Shown here one piece after another: positions 24,333-33,618 of a DNA stretch of 64,000 nt. The stretch comes from DATJLY01 sp035518375 (GTDB lineage: Bacteria; Pseudomonadota; Alphaproteobacteria; ATCC43930; CGMCC-115725). The position numbers and the translations under genes are program-made. The notes below the pieces were generated by a model that was given only the letters and a program-made list of their open reading frames with translations, had not been told where the DNA came from and ran no database searches. Each line of letters begins with the position of its first letter. The stretch's first letter is position 1. The DNA lies in assembly GCA_035518375.1 (NCBI GenBank), contig DATIXQ010000023.1, forward strand, positions 1 through 64,000. The letters are read 5' to 3'.

Positions 24333-25580
24333 ATGAATGCTCTTGTCCTTTGTTTCGCGCTCGTGTTCCTCCCCTCGTTCGTCTTGGCGCAGGGCGAAAG
24401 CCGGATTGCCGCGGTCGTCAACTCCTCGATCATCACCGACAGCGATCTGGCCGCGCGGCTCCAGATCGTCGAGTCGTCGGCGAACATGCCGGACACGCCG
24501 GATAACCGCAAGCGCATGGAACCGCAGGTGCTGCGCTCGCTGATCGACGAGAAGCTGCAGATGCAGGAGGCGAAGCGCATCGGCATCTCCGTATCGAAGG
24601 ACGACGTGGACCGCGGCCTCGCCGAGATCGAACAGCGCAACCATATGCCGAAAGGCTCGCTCAATGAGTATCTGAAGGCACGCGGCATCTCGCGCAGCTC
24701 GCTGGTCGATCAGCTCACTGCGTCGATCGCCTTCTCGCGCATCGTGCAGAACCGCGTCTCGCAGGACGTCCAGGTCTCCGACGACGAAGTTAACGAGATG
24801 ATGAAGCGAATCGAGGCCAACATCGGCAAGCCGCAAAGCCGCGTCGCCGAGATTTTTCTTGCAGTCGACAATCCGAGCCAGGCGGACGACGTGAAGCGGC
24901 TCGCCGATCGCATCGTGCAGCAAATTCAGGGCGGCGCCAATTTTCAGGCGATGGCGCAGCAATTCTCGCAATCACCGAGCGCCGCGGTGGGTGGCGACAT
25001 CGGCTGGGTCACACCCGGTCAGCTCAGCTCCATTCTCGCCGATGCGATCGACAAGATGGCCCCCGGCCAGATGTCCTATCCGATCCGCACTCCCGCCGGT
25101 TTCTACCTGCTCGAGGTGCTCGACCGCCGCACCCTCGGCGCGGGGGAGCCTGACAAGATCGTCCTCTCGCTTGACGAGGTCGTGTTTCCGCTCGCCGCGA
25201 CTGCGAGCGCGGACGAGCGCCAGAAGGTTGAGGCGCAGGCGGCGCAGGTGACGGCGCAGGCGAAAAGCTGCGGCGAGATGGCGAAGATCGGCGCCGAGCG
25301 CGCGCCGCAGCTCTCGCGCCAGCTCCCCCAGGTCAAAGCGAGCGACCTGCCCGAGGATGTGCGCGCCAAGATCCTGGCACTCAAGATCGCCGAGGCGAGC
25401 AAACCGTTGCCGATCCAGGGCGGCATCGGCGTCGTCATGGTGTGCCAGCGCCAGGACCCGCCGGGCCTCCCCTCGCGCGACGAGGTCGAGGATTCGATCG
25501 GGCGCGAGCGGCTCGATACGCTGGCACGGCGCTACATGAGCGACCTGCGCCGCGGCGCCTACGTCGATATCCGCGAATGA
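24333..25580 (+). CDS. surA: Periplasmic peptidyl-prolyl isomerase chaperone SurA
   Basis: The product has 415 aa. A signal peptide (ALVLCFALVFLPSFVLAQ) precedes the SurA N-terminal domain (RIAAVVNSSIITDSDLAAR). A parvulin domain follows with FQAMAQQFSQSPSAAVGGDIGWVTPGQL. The segment after it lacks a clear second complete parvulin domain. SurA escorts outer-membrane proteins, LptD among them, to the BAM complex. A long frame begins inside lptD at 24039; the ATG at 24333 is the one giving a leader peptide. The stop overlaps the pdxA start by four bases. Confidence 0.93.
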   Translation: MNALVLCFALVFLPSFVLAQGESRIAAVVNSSIITDSDLAARLQIVESSANMPDTPDNRKRMEPQVLRSLIDEKLQMQEAKRIGISVSKDDVDRGLAEIEQRNHMPKGSLNEYLKARGISRSSLVDQLTASIAFSRIVQNRVSQDVQVSDDEVNEMMKRIEANIGKPQSRVAEIFLAVDNPSQADDVKRLADRIVQQIQGGANFQAMAQQFSQSPSAAVGGDIGWVTPGQLSSILADAIDKMAPGQMSYPIRTPAGFYLLEVLDRRTLGAGEPDKIVLSLDEVVFPLAATASADERQKVEAQAAQVTAQAKSCGEMAKIGAERAPQLSRQLPQVKASDLPEDVRAKILALKIAEASKPLPIQGGIGVVMVCQRQDPPGLPSRDEVEDSIGRERLDTLARRYMSDLRRGAYVDIRE

Positions 25581-26584
25581 GCCTGCCGCTTGCCCTGACG
25601 GCCGGCGAGCCGGCCGGGATTGGCGGCGAGATCACGCTCAAGGCCTGGCTCGCGCGCGGGCGCGCGGGGCTGGCGCCGTTCTTCACCATCGACGATCCGG
25701 CCCGGCTCGAGCGTCTCGCGGCGGCGCTCGGCCTCGCTGTGCCGGTCGCGAGAATCGCGGCGCCGCGCGAAGCGGCGGCCGCTTTCGCGCGCGCGCTTCC
25801 GGTCCTGCCGCGGGAATTTCCGGCGTCGGTCGTGCCCGGGCGGCTCGACCTGCGGAACGCGCCCGCCGTGATCGAGGCCATCGAAGCGGCGGTGAAGCTC
25901 GTCGTCGCGCACGACGCGGCTGCGCTCGTCACCAATCCGATCCAGAAGGAGACGCTCTACGCGGCCGGTTTTTCCTATCCGGGCCACACCGAATATCTCG
26001 GCGCCCTTGCGGGCGGCATGCGGCCCGTAATGATGCTCGTCTCGCCCGAGCTGCGTGTCGTGCCGGTGACGGTGCACGTCTCGCTGAGAGAGGCGCTGGC
26101 GGCGCTGTCGACGGCGGAGATCGCTGCCGTCGGGCGTATCGCCGCGGAAGCGCTGAAGCGCGATTTCGGGATCGCCCGCCCGCGCCTCGCCGTCGCCGGC
26201 CTTAACCCGCATGCCGGCGAAGGCGGCTCGATGGGGCGAGAGGAGATCGAGATGATAGCGCCCGCCATCGCGCTGCTGCGTGATGATGGCATCGACGTGT
26301 TCGGGCCCGTTCCGCCCGATACCATGTTCCATGCGGGCGCTCGGCGGCGCTATGACGCGGCGCTCTGCATGTATCACGACCAGGCGCTCATCCCGCTGAA
26401 GACGCTCGACTTCGAGCGCGGCGTCAATGTCACGCTGGGCCTACCCTTCATCCGCACTTCGCCCGACCACGGCACCGCGACCGACATCGCGGGCAAGGGC
26501 GTCGCGAACGAGACGAGTCTCATCGAAGCGCTCCGGCTCGCGGCGGCGATGAGTGATCGGCGCGCGCTCGCGCCAAGCGGCTGA
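25577..26584 (+). CDS. pdxA: 4-hydroxythreonine-4-phosphate dehydrogenase
   Basis: The product has 335 aa and oxidises 4-phosphohydroxy-L-threonine in pyridoxal phosphate synthesis. It opens ALTAGEPAGIGGEI. Metal ligands are visible in YPGHTEYLG, in GLNPHAGEGG and in MYHDQALIPLK, and TSPDHGTATDIAGKG closes the site. The ATG overlaps the surA stop (ATGA). The surA-pdxA-rsmA order is widely conserved in proteobacteria, which supports the call. Confidence 0.96.
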   Translation: MSLPLALTAGEPAGIGGEITLKAWLARGRAGLAPFFTIDDPARLERLAAALGLAVPVARIAAPREAAAAFARALPVLPREFPASVVPGRLDLRNAPAVIEAIEAAVKLVVAHDAAALVTNPIQKETLYAAGFSYPGHTEYLGALAGGMRPVMMLVSPELRVVPVTVHVSLREALAALSTAEIAAVGRIAAEALKRDFGIARPRLAVAGLNPHAGEGGSMGREEIEMIAPAIALLRDDGIDVFGPVPPDTMFHAGARRRYDAALCMYHDQALIPLKTLDFERGVNVTLGLPFIRTSPDHGTATDIAGKGVANETSLIEALRLAAAMSDRRALAPSG

Positions 26585-26589
26585 GGGGC

Positions 26590-27429
26590 GTGGCCGAACC
26601 TTCTCTGCCGCCGCTGCGCGAGGTGATGCGCCGCCACGGGATCGAGCCCAGGAAATCGCTCGGGCAGAATTTCCTGCTCGATCTCAACCTTACCCGCCGC
26701 ATCGCGCGCGCCGCGGCGCCACTTGACCGGGCCGATGTGATCGAGATCGGCCCCGGCCCTGGCGGGCTCACGCGGGCACTTCTTGCCGAAGGCGCGCGGC
26801 GCGTCGTCGCGGTCGAGCGCGACCGGCGCTGCATTGCGGCGCTTGCCGAGCTTGTCTCTGCCTATCCGGGGCGGCTTGCACTCGTCGAAGGCGATGCGCT
26901 TGCGATCGACCTCTCTGCGCTCGCCGAAGCGCCGCGCAAGATTGTGGCGAATCTTCCCTATAACATCGCGACGCCGCTTCTCATCGGTTGGCTGCGGCAG
27001 ATCGAGCGGTACGAGAGCCTGACGCTGATGTTCCAGAAGGAGGTGGCGCTCCGGCTCGCGGCGCGGCCGCGTTCGCACGCTTACGGGCGGCTTTCGGTGG
27101 TGACGCAGTTTCTATGCGCAGTCGAAATCGTGTTCGACGTGGCGCCGACGGCGTTCGTGCCGCCGCCCGCCGTCACCTCGAGCGTCGTTCGGCTCACGCC
27201 GCTGCCGACCCCGCGCGGGACATGCGGCATCGAGGCACTCGAGCGCGTTACCGCCGCCGCGTTCGGCCAGCGCCGCAAGATGCTCCGCCAGAGCCTGCGC
27301 TCGCTCGGCGCCGATCCGGCGCCTCTCCTTGCGGCTGCCGCGATTGCGCCGACGGCGCGTGCGGAGGAGCTTTCGGTCGAGGAATTCGCGGCGCTTGCGG
27401 TGGCTATGCGCCCGAGCGCAGGCGGTTGA
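26590..27429 (+). CDS. rsmA: 16S rRNA (adenine1518-N6/adenine1519-N6) dimethyltransferase
   Basis: The product has 279 aa. The RNA-binding opening KSLGQNFLLD, the SAM-binding IEIGPGPGGLT (residues 51-61) and the catalytic NLPYN motif (121-125) are all present. It dimethylates two adenines in helix 45 of 16S rRNA late in 30S assembly. The start codon is GTG, five bases after pdxA. The last 26 bases overlap the convergent gmk gene on the other strand. The length is standard. Confidence 0.96.
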   Translation: MAEPSLPPLREVMRRHGIEPRKSLGQNFLLDLNLTRRIARAAAPLDRADVIEIGPGPGGLTRALLAEGARRVVAVERDRRCIAALAELVSAYPGRLALVEGDALAIDLSALAEAPRKIVANLPYNIATPLLIGWLRQIERYESLTLMFQKEVALRLAARPRSHAYGRLSVVTQFLCAVEIVFDVAPTAFVPPPAVTSSVVRLTPLPTPRGTCGIEALERVTAAAFGQRRKMLRQSLRSLGADPAPLLAAAAIAPTARAEELSVEEFAALAVAMRPSAGG

Positions 27430-28036
27430 CGAACTCCGCGAGCCCGACCTGACGCTCGCGCCGCGCGCGCTCGGCGATCAGGATCGAGCGCACTTGGCGC
27501 ACGCTCTCGTCGAGATCACGGTTCAAGATGACGTAGTCGTATTCGGGCCAGTGGCTCATCTCGTCGGCTGATTTTGCCATGCGGCTTGCCACGACGGCGT
27601 CGCTATCCTGCGCGCGCCGGCGCAGACGCTCTTCGAGCGCGCTTAGACTCGGCGGCAGGATGAAGACCGCGACAAGGTCCTGTCGTACCTTCTCGGCGAG
27701 CTGTTGCGTTCCCTGCCAGTCAACGTCGGAGATGATGTCGGTGCCGGCTCCAAGAGCCTCCATCACGGGCGCGCGCGGCGTGCCATAGGAATGGCCGAAG
27801 ACGCTTGCGTGCTCGAGGAGCTCGCCAGCCGCCACCATCTCGGCGAAACGCACATCAGAGATGAAGCGGTAGTGGCGTCCGTCGACCTCGCCTTCGCGCG
27901 GCGGCCGTGTTGTGACCGAGATCGAGATCCTGACCGAAGGTTCGGCGGTCGCGAGCGCGCGCGTGATCGTGGTCTTGCCCGCGCCAGAGGGCGAGCTCAG
28001 GACCAACAATATGCCGCGCCGCCGGATCTCGCTCAT
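27404..28036 (-). CDS. gmk: Guanylate kinase
   Basis: The product has 210 aa and phosphorylates GMP to GDP. The P-loop SSPSGAGKTT sits near residues 14-23. The GMP-binding SVTTRPPREGEVDGRHYRF and the IDWQG-type DVDWQG segment follow. The ATG at 28036 was chosen because it starts the conserved fold; the frame runs further upstream inside yicC. It is three bases from the yicC stop, and the yicC-gmk pair is common. Its 3' end overlaps rsmA antisense. Confidence 0.96.
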   Translation of the reverse strand: MSEIRRRGILLVLSSPSGAGKTTITRALATAEPSVRISISVTTRPPREGEVDGRHYRFISDVRFAEMVAAGELLEHASVFGHSYGTPRAPVMEALGAGTDIISDVDWQGTQQLAEKVRQDLVAVFILPPSLSALEERLRRRAQDSDAVVASRMAKSADEMSHWPEYDYVILNRDLDESVRQVRSILIAERARRERQVGLAEFVNRLRSGA

Positions 28037-28038
28037 AT

Positions 28039-28926
28039 CTACTCGATGTTCTGCACCTGCTCGCGCAGCTGCTCGATCGCGGCCTTGAGCGCGAGGCCGA
28101 TGCGCGTCAGGGCGAGGTCGCTCGATTTCGAGCACAGCGTGTTGGCCTCGCGATTGAACTCCTGGCACAGGAAATCGAAGCGCCGTCCGATCGCGCCGCC
28201 TTCGGCCAGGAGGCCGCGTGCGGCGGCGACGTGTGCGTTGAGCCGGTCGATCTCTTCGCGCACGTCGGCCTTGGCGGCGAGCAACGCCGCCTCCTGTGCG
28301 AGCCGGTCCTCGTTGAGCGCCGGCGCGGCTTCGAGGAGCTCGGCGACGAGCGACCTTAGGCGCTCGCGCAGAGCCGCCGGCTGCGCCGCGGCGCTGGCTG
28401 CCGCCTCGCCGACCAGTTCGGCGATATGCGCGAGATGCCCGACGAGCACGGCTTCGAGCCGCGCGCCTTCCTCGACCCGTGCCGCGGCGAGGCGCGCGAG
28501 CCCGTCGTCCCAGCTCTTGAGCAGTGCTGCGTCGCGCCGCTCGCGCGCCTCCTCGTCCTGCGGCTCCTCGCCGGTTTCGATCACGCCGCGGAGCGCAAGA
28601 AGCCCGTCGAGCCGCGGTGGCGCCGCTTCGAGATCAGGCGCAAGCTCCTTCGCCGCGGCAAGGATCGTCGCGAGTGCGGCGCGGTTGATCTTGAGTCCCG
28701 CGGCGCCCGCTTCGTTCGTCACCGTGAGCGAGGCCGAGATCGAGCCGCGCTTCACGTGTTTCGCGAGTGCCGCGCGCAGCGCGGGCTCGAGCCCATCGAA
28801 GCCGGGCGGCAGGCGGAAGCGCAGGTCGAGTGCGCGGCTGTTGACGCTTTTGACTTCCCAGGTCCAGGACAAGCCGTCCGCGCGACCTTCGGCGCGCGCG
28901 AATCCGGTCATGCTGGAAATAGCCAT
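28039..28926 (-). CDS. yicC: YicC family endoribonuclease
   Basis: The product has 295 aa with the family opening SSMTGFARAEG, the central SVNSRALDLRFRLP and the C-terminal LCQEFNREANTLCSKSSD motif. YicC proteins are now regarded as endoribonucleases that affect small-RNA turnover in stationary phase. It lies between mltG and gmk on the same strand, with a 31-base gap to mltG. There is no signal peptide. The family call is firm; the physiological target in this organism is unknown. Confidence 0.93.
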   Translation of the reverse strand: MAISSMTGFARAEGRADGLSWTWEVKSVNSRALDLRFRLPPGFDGLEPALRAALAKHVKRGSISASLTVTNEAGAAGLKINRAALATILAAAKELAPDLEAAPPRLDGLLALRGVIETGEEPQDEEARERRDAALLKSWDDGLARLAAARVEEGARLEAVLVGHLAHIAELVGEAAASAAAQPAALRERLRSLVAELLEAAPALNEDRLAQEAALLAAKADVREEIDRLNAHVAAARGLLAEGGAIGRRFDFLCQEFNREANTLCSKSSDLALTRIGLALKAAIEQLREQVQNIE

Positions 28927-28957
28927 GACCCCTTATACCCTCGCCGCGCGACGCCCG

Positions 28958-29941
28958 CTATTCGGCGCCCGATTCGCCGTGCTGAAGCCGGCGCAATTCG
29001 GCGACGTGATGGTTCTGCTCGTCGAGCGTCTTGGCGAAGACGTGGTGGCCGGCTCCATCGGCGACGAAGTAAAGGTCGCCGCTCTCCTCGGGGGCGAGGG
29101 CCGCCTCGATCGAGGCGAGGCCCGGATTGTCTATGGGCGTCGGCGGCAACCCCTTCTCAAGATAGGTGTTGTAGGGCGACTCGGTCTCAAGGTCGTCGTG
29201 ACCGAGCGGATGGGGAAGCGGCGTGCGCCCGCCATCGGTCAATGCATAGATCACGGTTGGATCGGCCTGAAGACGCATGCCAAGTCGCAGGCGCTGGATA
29301 AAGACCCCGGCGATGCGCGCGCGCTCGGCGGGGACCGCGGTTTCCTTCTCGATGATCGAGGCGATGACGAGCGCGTCGCGTGGACTCGCATAGGGCAGAT
29401 CGGCGGCACGGCGCTGCCACGCTTCGGCGAGCGCGCGGTCGCGCGCGTGCTCCATGCGTGCGATAAGCTCCCAGCGCTTGGTGCCGAGTACGTAGAAATA
29501 GGTGTCGGGCAGAAGGCTTCCTTCGGGCGGCGTCGTCTCGAGCGCACCATCGAGCGCCGGCGCCGCGTCGATGAGCGCGACAGCCTCGGCGCTGGTGAGG
29601 CCTTCTGCGAGCGTCAGGCGATGCTGCACGACGCGGCCGGACGCGATGAGGGCGGCGGCTGCGCGTGGGCTCGTCGCGGCGGCGAACTCGTACTCGCCGG
29701 CCTTCAGGTTGCGGGCCGCGCCGGTGACGTAGGAGCCCGCCGCGAACACCCACGGATGCGCGACGACGCCCGCCGCGGCAAGCTCTTCGGCGATGGCGGC
29801 GAGGCGCGCGCTCTTCGGGATGACGACGGTTGCCGGCGCGGCGAGCGGGCCTGGCGCGTCGTAGGAGTGCCACATCCAGGTGGCCACGCCCGCGCAAAGT
29901 GCGACGAGCGCCACGATAAAGCCGGCGCCGAGGCGCCGCAT
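28958..29941 (-). CDS. mltG: Endolytic peptidoglycan transglycosylase MltG
   Basis: The product has 327 aa. One N-terminal membrane anchor (GAGFIVALVALCAGVATWMW) is followed by a LysM-like region. The YceG catalytic domain carries the catalytic Glu in VIASIIEKET and the DNPGLASIEAAL end motif. It cuts nascent glycan strands and so sets their length, acting on the periplasmic face. Its start abuts the fabF stop directly, so it belongs to the fab transcription unit. fabF-mltG linkage is common in alphaproteobacteria. Confidence 0.94.
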   Translation of the reverse strand: MRRLGAGFIVALVALCAGVATWMWHSYDAPGPLAAPATVVIPKSARLAAIAEELAAAGVVAHPWVFAAGSYVTGAARNLKAGEYEFAAATSPRAAAALIASGRVVQHRLTLAEGLTSAEAVALIDAAPALDGALETTPPEGSLLPDTYFYVLGTKRWELIARMEHARDRALAEAWQRRAADLPYASPRDALVIASIIEKETAVPAERARIAGVFIQRLRLGMRLQADPTVIYALTDGGRTPLPHPLGHDDLETESPYNTYLEKGLPPTPIDNPGLASIEAALAPEESGDLYFVADGAGHHVFAKTLDEQNHHVAELRRLQHGESGAE

Positions 29942-31204
29942 CTAGGGCGCGGGCCCGAAGATGAGCGAGGCGTTGGTGCCGCCGAAGCCGAACGAGTTCG
30001 AAAGTGCGTAGCGGACGCGGCGCTTCTTCGCCTCGAGAGGCACGAGATCGATGTCGCAGCCCTCGGACGGATCCTCGAGGTTGATGGTGGGCGGCACGAT
30101 GCCGTCGCGGATCGCGAGGATCGAGAAGATCGCCTCGACGCTGCCGGCGGCGCCGAGGAGATGGCCGATCGAGGATTTGCTCGACGACATCGACAATGAA
30201 TAGGCGTGCTCGCCGAAGACACGTTTGACCGCGTTCAGTTCGATCTCGTCGCCCAGCGGGGTCGAGGTGCCATGTGCATTGACGTAATCGATGCTTTGCG
30301 GCGGCAAGCCGCTGCGCTTCAGCGCATTCTGCATCGAGCGGAAGGCACCGTCGCCGTCCTCGGCGGGTGCGACCACGTGAAACGCGTCGCCGGACATGCC
30401 GTAGCCGACGAGCTCGGCATAGATCTTGGCGCCGCGCGCCTTTGCGTGCTCGAGCTCCTCGAGCACGAGGATGCCCGATCCTTCGCCCATGACGAAGCCG
30501 TCGCGCGCCTTGTCCCACGGCCGCGAGGCGCGCTGCGGCGTGTCGTTGAAACCGGTGGAGAGCGCGCGCGCCGCGGCGAACCCGGCGATACCGATGCGGC
30601 AGACCGCAGCCTCGGCGCCGCCGCACACCATCACGTCGGCGTCATCCCATCGGATGAGCCGCGCTGCGTCGCCGATCGCGTGCGCGCCGCTCGAGCAGGC
30701 GGTGACGACCGCATGGTTCGGCCCCTTGAAATGGAAGCGGATCGAAATCTGGCCGGAGGCGAGGTTGATGAGGTTCGACGGCACGAAGAACGGCGAAACG
30801 CGCCGCGGTCCTTTCTCTGCGAGATTCACCGAGGCGTCGGCCATGCCGGGAAGCCCGCCGATCCCCGACCCGATGAGCACGCCGGTGCGGTTGCGGCTTT
30901 CGGCGTCTTCGGGCATCCACCCCGAATCCTTCACCGCCTGTTCGGCCGCCGCGAGCGCGAACATGATGAAGGGGTCCATCTTTTTCTGTTCTTTGCGCGG
31001 GATCCATTCGTCGGCATTGAAGGTGCCGCTCGCGGCGTCGCCACGCGGAACCTGTCCGGCGATGCGGGCCGGCAGATCCGATACATCGAAGCCTTCGATC
31101 TCATCGATGCCGGAGCGACCTTCGATGAGGCGTTTCCAGCAATGTTCGAGCCCGACGCCCAGCGGCGTCACGAGCCCCATCCCGGTGACAACGACCCGCC
31201 TCAT
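29942..31204 (-). CDS. fabF: Beta-ketoacyl-ACP synthase II FabF
   Basis: The product has 420 aa and elongates acyl-ACP with malonyl-ACP. The thiolase-fold active site is complete: Cys170 in VVTACSSGAH, and the two histidines in NAHGTSTPLGD and SIGHLLGAAG. The N-terminus RRVVVTGMGLVTPLG is typical. It follows acpP with a 13-base gap and is followed directly by mltG. The length is slightly above the family mean, with no inserted domain. Confidence 0.96.
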   Translation of the reverse strand: MRRVVVTGMGLVTPLGVGLEHCWKRLIEGRSGIDEIEGFDVSDLPARIAGQVPRGDAASGTFNADEWIPRKEQKKMDPFIMFALAAAEQAVKDSGWMPEDAESRNRTGVLIGSGIGGLPGMADASVNLAEKGPRRVSPFFVPSNLINLASGQISIRFHFKGPNHAVVTACSSGAHAIGDAARLIRWDDADVMVCGGAEAAVCRIGIAGFAAARALSTGFNDTPQRASRPWDKARDGFVMGEGSGILVLEELEHAKARGAKIYAELVGYGMSGDAFHVVAPAEDGDGAFRSMQNALKRSGLPPQSIDYVNAHGTSTPLGDEIELNAVKRVFGEHAYSLSMSSSKSSIGHLLGAAGSVEAIFSILAIRDGIVPPTINLEDPSEGCDIDLVPLEAKKRRVRYALSNSFGFGGTNASLIFGPAP

Positions 31205-31217
31205 GCGCGGCAGCGGC

Positions 31218-31451
31218 TTATTTGTGCGCCTCGATGAAGTTCACCGCGTCCTTGACCGTGACGATCTTCTCGGCGGCGTCGTCCGGAATCTCGCAGCCGA
31301 ACTCCTCCTCGAACGCCAGCACGAGCTCGACCGTGTCGAGGCTGTCGGCGCCCAGATCGTCGATGAAGCTGGCGTTGTCGGTGACCTTGGTCTCATCGAC
31401 GCCGAGATGTTCGACGACGATCTTTTTTACCCGCTCGGCAACATCGCTCAT
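31218..31451 (-). CDS. acpP: Acyl carrier protein
   Basis: A 77-residue acidic four-helix protein. The phosphopantetheine site is GADSLDTVEL, with Ser37 modified by AcpS. It carries acyl chains through FabD, FabG and FabF, all encoded around it. A longer frame starts at 31592, but the ATG at 31451 gives the family's standard SDVAERVKKIVVEHLG start. A separate promoter appears to lie upstream (31564-31592), fitting the high demand for this protein. Confidence 0.97.
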   Translation of the reverse strand: MSDVAERVKKIVVEHLGVDETKVTDNASFIDDLGADSLDTVELVLAFEEEFGCEIPDDAAEKIVTVKDAVNFIEAHK

Positions 31452-31563
31452 ACGCACCTCGACAGATTGAAACGCGCTGGTTGCACAGAAACTTTGGAAC
31501 CGCTTGAGGCCGCGCGGGGCACCCCCCTTTGTCGGGCGCAGGCGGCCATCACAAAGCGCGGCT

Positions 31564-31592
31564 CCATAACACGATTCCGACGTGATTGCCAA
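31564..31592 (-). promoter_or_regulatory. Putative promoter of acpP
   Basis: On the minus strand TTGGCA (31592-31587) and TTATGG (31569-31564) are separated by 17 bases. The pair lies just after the fabG stop codon and would give a leader of about 105 bases before acpP. This allows acpP to be expressed above the level of fabD and fabG. Confidence 0.45.
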
Positions 31593-31595
31593 CTC

Positions 31596-32333
31596 CTAGA
31601 ACATGGCGAGGCCGCCATTGACATGGAGCGTCTGCCCGGTGATGTAGCGCGCCTCCTCGCTCGCAAGGAAAAGCGCGCAGCATCCGACCTCTTCGGGTGT
31701 GCCGACCCGGCCCATCGGGATGTTGGCGGCAAGGCGCTCGCGCTGCTCCGCCGAAAGCGCCTCAGTCATTGCGCTTGCAATGAAGCCTGGAGCGATGCAG
31801 TTCGCGGTGATCCCGCGCGAGGCCACCTCGGCGGCGACGGCCTTCGTGAGGCCGACGAGTCCGGCCTTCGCCGCGGCGTAGTTGGCCTGGCCCGGATTGC
31901 CCGTGGCGCCCACGACCGAGCCGACCGAGATGATGCGTCCCCAGCGCCGGCGCACCATGCCTCGGAGCGCCGCGCGCGAGAGGCGGAATGCGGCGGAGAG
32001 ATCGACCTCCAGAACTTTGAGCCAGTCCTCGTCCTTCATGCGCAGGATGAGCCCGTCGCGGGTCATACCGGCATTGTTGACGAGGACGTCGAGCTGGCCC
32101 ATCGCATCCTCGGCGGCTTTGACGAGCGTCTCCGCCGTTGCCGGATCGGCGAGATCGCCGGTCGCGACATGGGTCCCATCGCCAAGTTCGGCCGAGAGCT
32201 GATCGAGCGCGGCGCGCCGCGTGCCGGCGAGTAGCACCTTCGCGCCCGCGCCGTGCAGCGCCCGCGCGATAGCGCCGCCGATCGCGCCGGACGCGCCAGT
32301 GACGAGTGCCGTTCGCCCCACGAGCGAGAACAT
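31596..32333 (-). CDS. fabG: 3-oxoacyl-ACP reductase FabG
   Basis: A 245-residue short-chain dehydrogenase with the NADPH loop TGASGAIGGAIA at residues 14-25 and NNAG further on. The catalytic Ser lies in SVGSVVGA and the Tyr-Lys pair in YAAAK. The YITGQTLHVNGGLAM C-terminus is the classic FabG end. It reduces beta-ketoacyl-ACP in each elongation round. Its position between fabD and acpP separates it from the many other SDR enzymes. Confidence 0.95.
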   Translation of the reverse strand: MFSLVGRTALVTGASGAIGGAIARALHGAGAKVLLAGTRRAALDQLSAELGDGTHVATGDLADPATAETLVKAAEDAMGQLDVLVNNAGMTRDGLILRMKDEDWLKVLEVDLSAAFRLSRAALRGMVRRRWGRIISVGSVVGATGNPGQANYAAAKAGLVGLTKAVAAEVASRGITANCIAPGFIASAMTEALSAEQRERLAANIPMGRVGTPEEVGCCALFLASEEARYITGQTLHVNGGLAMF

Positions 32334-32336
32334 GCC

Positions 32337-33278
32337 TCAAACCCGCTTCAAGAAAGCTTCGATGTCGGCGGGCGCCGTGAGCGGAACGGCGCCCAAAGCG
32401 CGGTCGATGCGCTTCACGAGCCCCGAAAGCACACGGCCCGCGCCGACCTCGACGACTTCCTCGACCTCGGCTGCGCGCATCGCGAGCACGCTTTCGCGCC
32501 AGCGCACGAGTTCCGTCACCTGGCGCACGAGGAGCATGCGAATCTCATCGGGGTCCCGCACCGGGCTCGCGGTGACGTTGGCGACGAGCGGTACGACCGG
32601 CTCCTTGATCTCGACCTCGGCCAGCGCTTCCTCCATCTCGTGCGCGGCGGGCGCCATCAGCGCGCAGTGGAAGGGCGCGCTCACAGGAAGAAGGATCGAG
32701 CGCCGCGCGCCGCGCTCGGCCGAAAGCGCGATCGCGCGCTCGACCGCGGCCTTATGGCCGCTCACCACCACCTGACCCGGCCCGTTGTCGTTGGCGCAGT
32801 CGCAGACTTCTCCCTGCGCCGCGGCCGCTGCAATTTTGCGCGCCTCCTCGAGTTCGAGCCCGAGTAGCGCCGCCATCGCGCCTTCGCCCACCGGCACCGC
32901 CCGTTGCATCGCAAGGCCGCGGCGCTTCAGGAGACGCGCCGCGTCCGGAAGCGCCAGCGCGTCGGCCGCGGCCAGGGCCGAATATTCGCCGAGCGAATGG
33001 CCGGCGACGAAGCGCGCGCCCCCTTTCACGCCAAAGCCGCCGTCCTTGGTAAGCACGCGCATTACGGCGAGGCTCACCGCCATCAGCGCCGGCTGCGCGT
33101 TCGCGGTCAGCATCAGCTCGTTTTCCGGCCCCTCGAACATGAGGCGCGACAAATGCTGCTTCAGCGCTTCGTCGACTTCGGCGAATGTGTCGCGCGCGGA
33201 CGGAAAGGCGGCCGCAAGCTCGCGCCCCATCCCGACCTCTTGCGAGCCCTGGCCGGGAAATACCAGGGCCCTGATCAC
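32337..33278 (-). CDS. fabD: Malonyl-CoA:ACP transacylase FabD
   Basis: The product has 313 aa. The opening is VFPGQGSQEVGMG, the nucleophile Ser95 lies in GHSLGEYSA, and the partner His lies in SAPFHCALM. It loads malonyl groups on ACP. The start is the GTG at 33278, which gives the canonical N-terminus and has GAGGGA upstream. A longer frame to 33380 adds unrelated residues from the lipoprotein gene. Three bases separate its stop from the fabG start. Confidence 0.95.
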   Translation of the reverse strand: MIRALVFPGQGSQEVGMGRELAAAFPSARDTFAEVDEALKQHLSRLMFEGPENELMLTANAQPALMAVSLAVMRVLTKDGGFGVKGGARFVAGHSLGEYSALAAADALALPDAARLLKRRGLAMQRAVPVGEGAMAALLGLELEEARKIAAAAAQGEVCDCANDNGPGQVVVSGHKAAVERAIALSAERGARRSILLPVSAPFHCALMAPAAHEMEEALAEVEIKEPVVPLVANVTASPVRDPDEIRMLLVRQVTELVRWRESVLAMRAAEVEEVVEVGAGRVLSGLVKRIDRALGAVPLTAPADIEAFLKRV

Positions 33279-33288
33279 GGTAAATCCC

Positions 33289-33618
33289 TCAGAACGGGAC
33301 CACTCCGGCGAGCGGGATACCGAGCACGCTGAAGCCATAGGGCTGGCAGCGCACCGTGCGGTCGACCAGCCGTCCGTCATTCTCGGCTGGCTCCCTTGTC
33401 TCGGAGAGGGTGACGGCGCCGCGCGTGCAAATCTGACTCATTTTCCAGTCGAGCTTCTGGTCGACTGCTGGGGCGGGCGCGCCATCGCCCGCCGCACCGG
33501 CTGGATCATGCGCGGAAAAGCCCAGCTGTTCACGGTTCGGGTCGCCCTGCACCTGACCGGTGAATGTGCCGCATGAGGTCAGCGCCAGCGCGCTCGCGAG
33601 CCAAACCCATCGTGTCAT
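33289..33618 (-). CDS. Small putative lipoprotein, unknown function
   Basis: The product has 109 aa. Residues 1-17 form a lipoprotein leader, WVWLASALALTSCGT, with the lipobox Leu-Thr-Ser-Cys. The mature part is short and polar with the cysteine-containing segments SQICTRG and TVRCQPYG, and ends in a hydrophobic GIPLAGVVPF. I do not recognise a family. It lies ten bases upstream of fabD on the same strand and may share its promoter. The leader makes the gene credible despite its size. Confidence 0.65.
   Translation of the reverse strand: MTRWVWLASALALTSCGTFTGQVQGDPNREQLGFSAHDPAGAAGDGAPAPAVDQKLDWKMSQICTRGAVTLSETREPAENDGRLVDRTVRCQPYGFSVLGIPLAGVVPF

Noticed and set aside
27404..27429. Overlap of rsmA and gmk ends as a sign of error or frameshift
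   Set aside because: Both proteins have normal C-termini. Short convergent overlaps are common in compact genomes.
27704..30199. An 831-codon open frame on the plus strand
   Set aside because: It runs antisense to gmk, yicC and mltG, is dominated by Arg, Ala and Ser, and has no domain. High GC leaves few stops, so such frames are expected.
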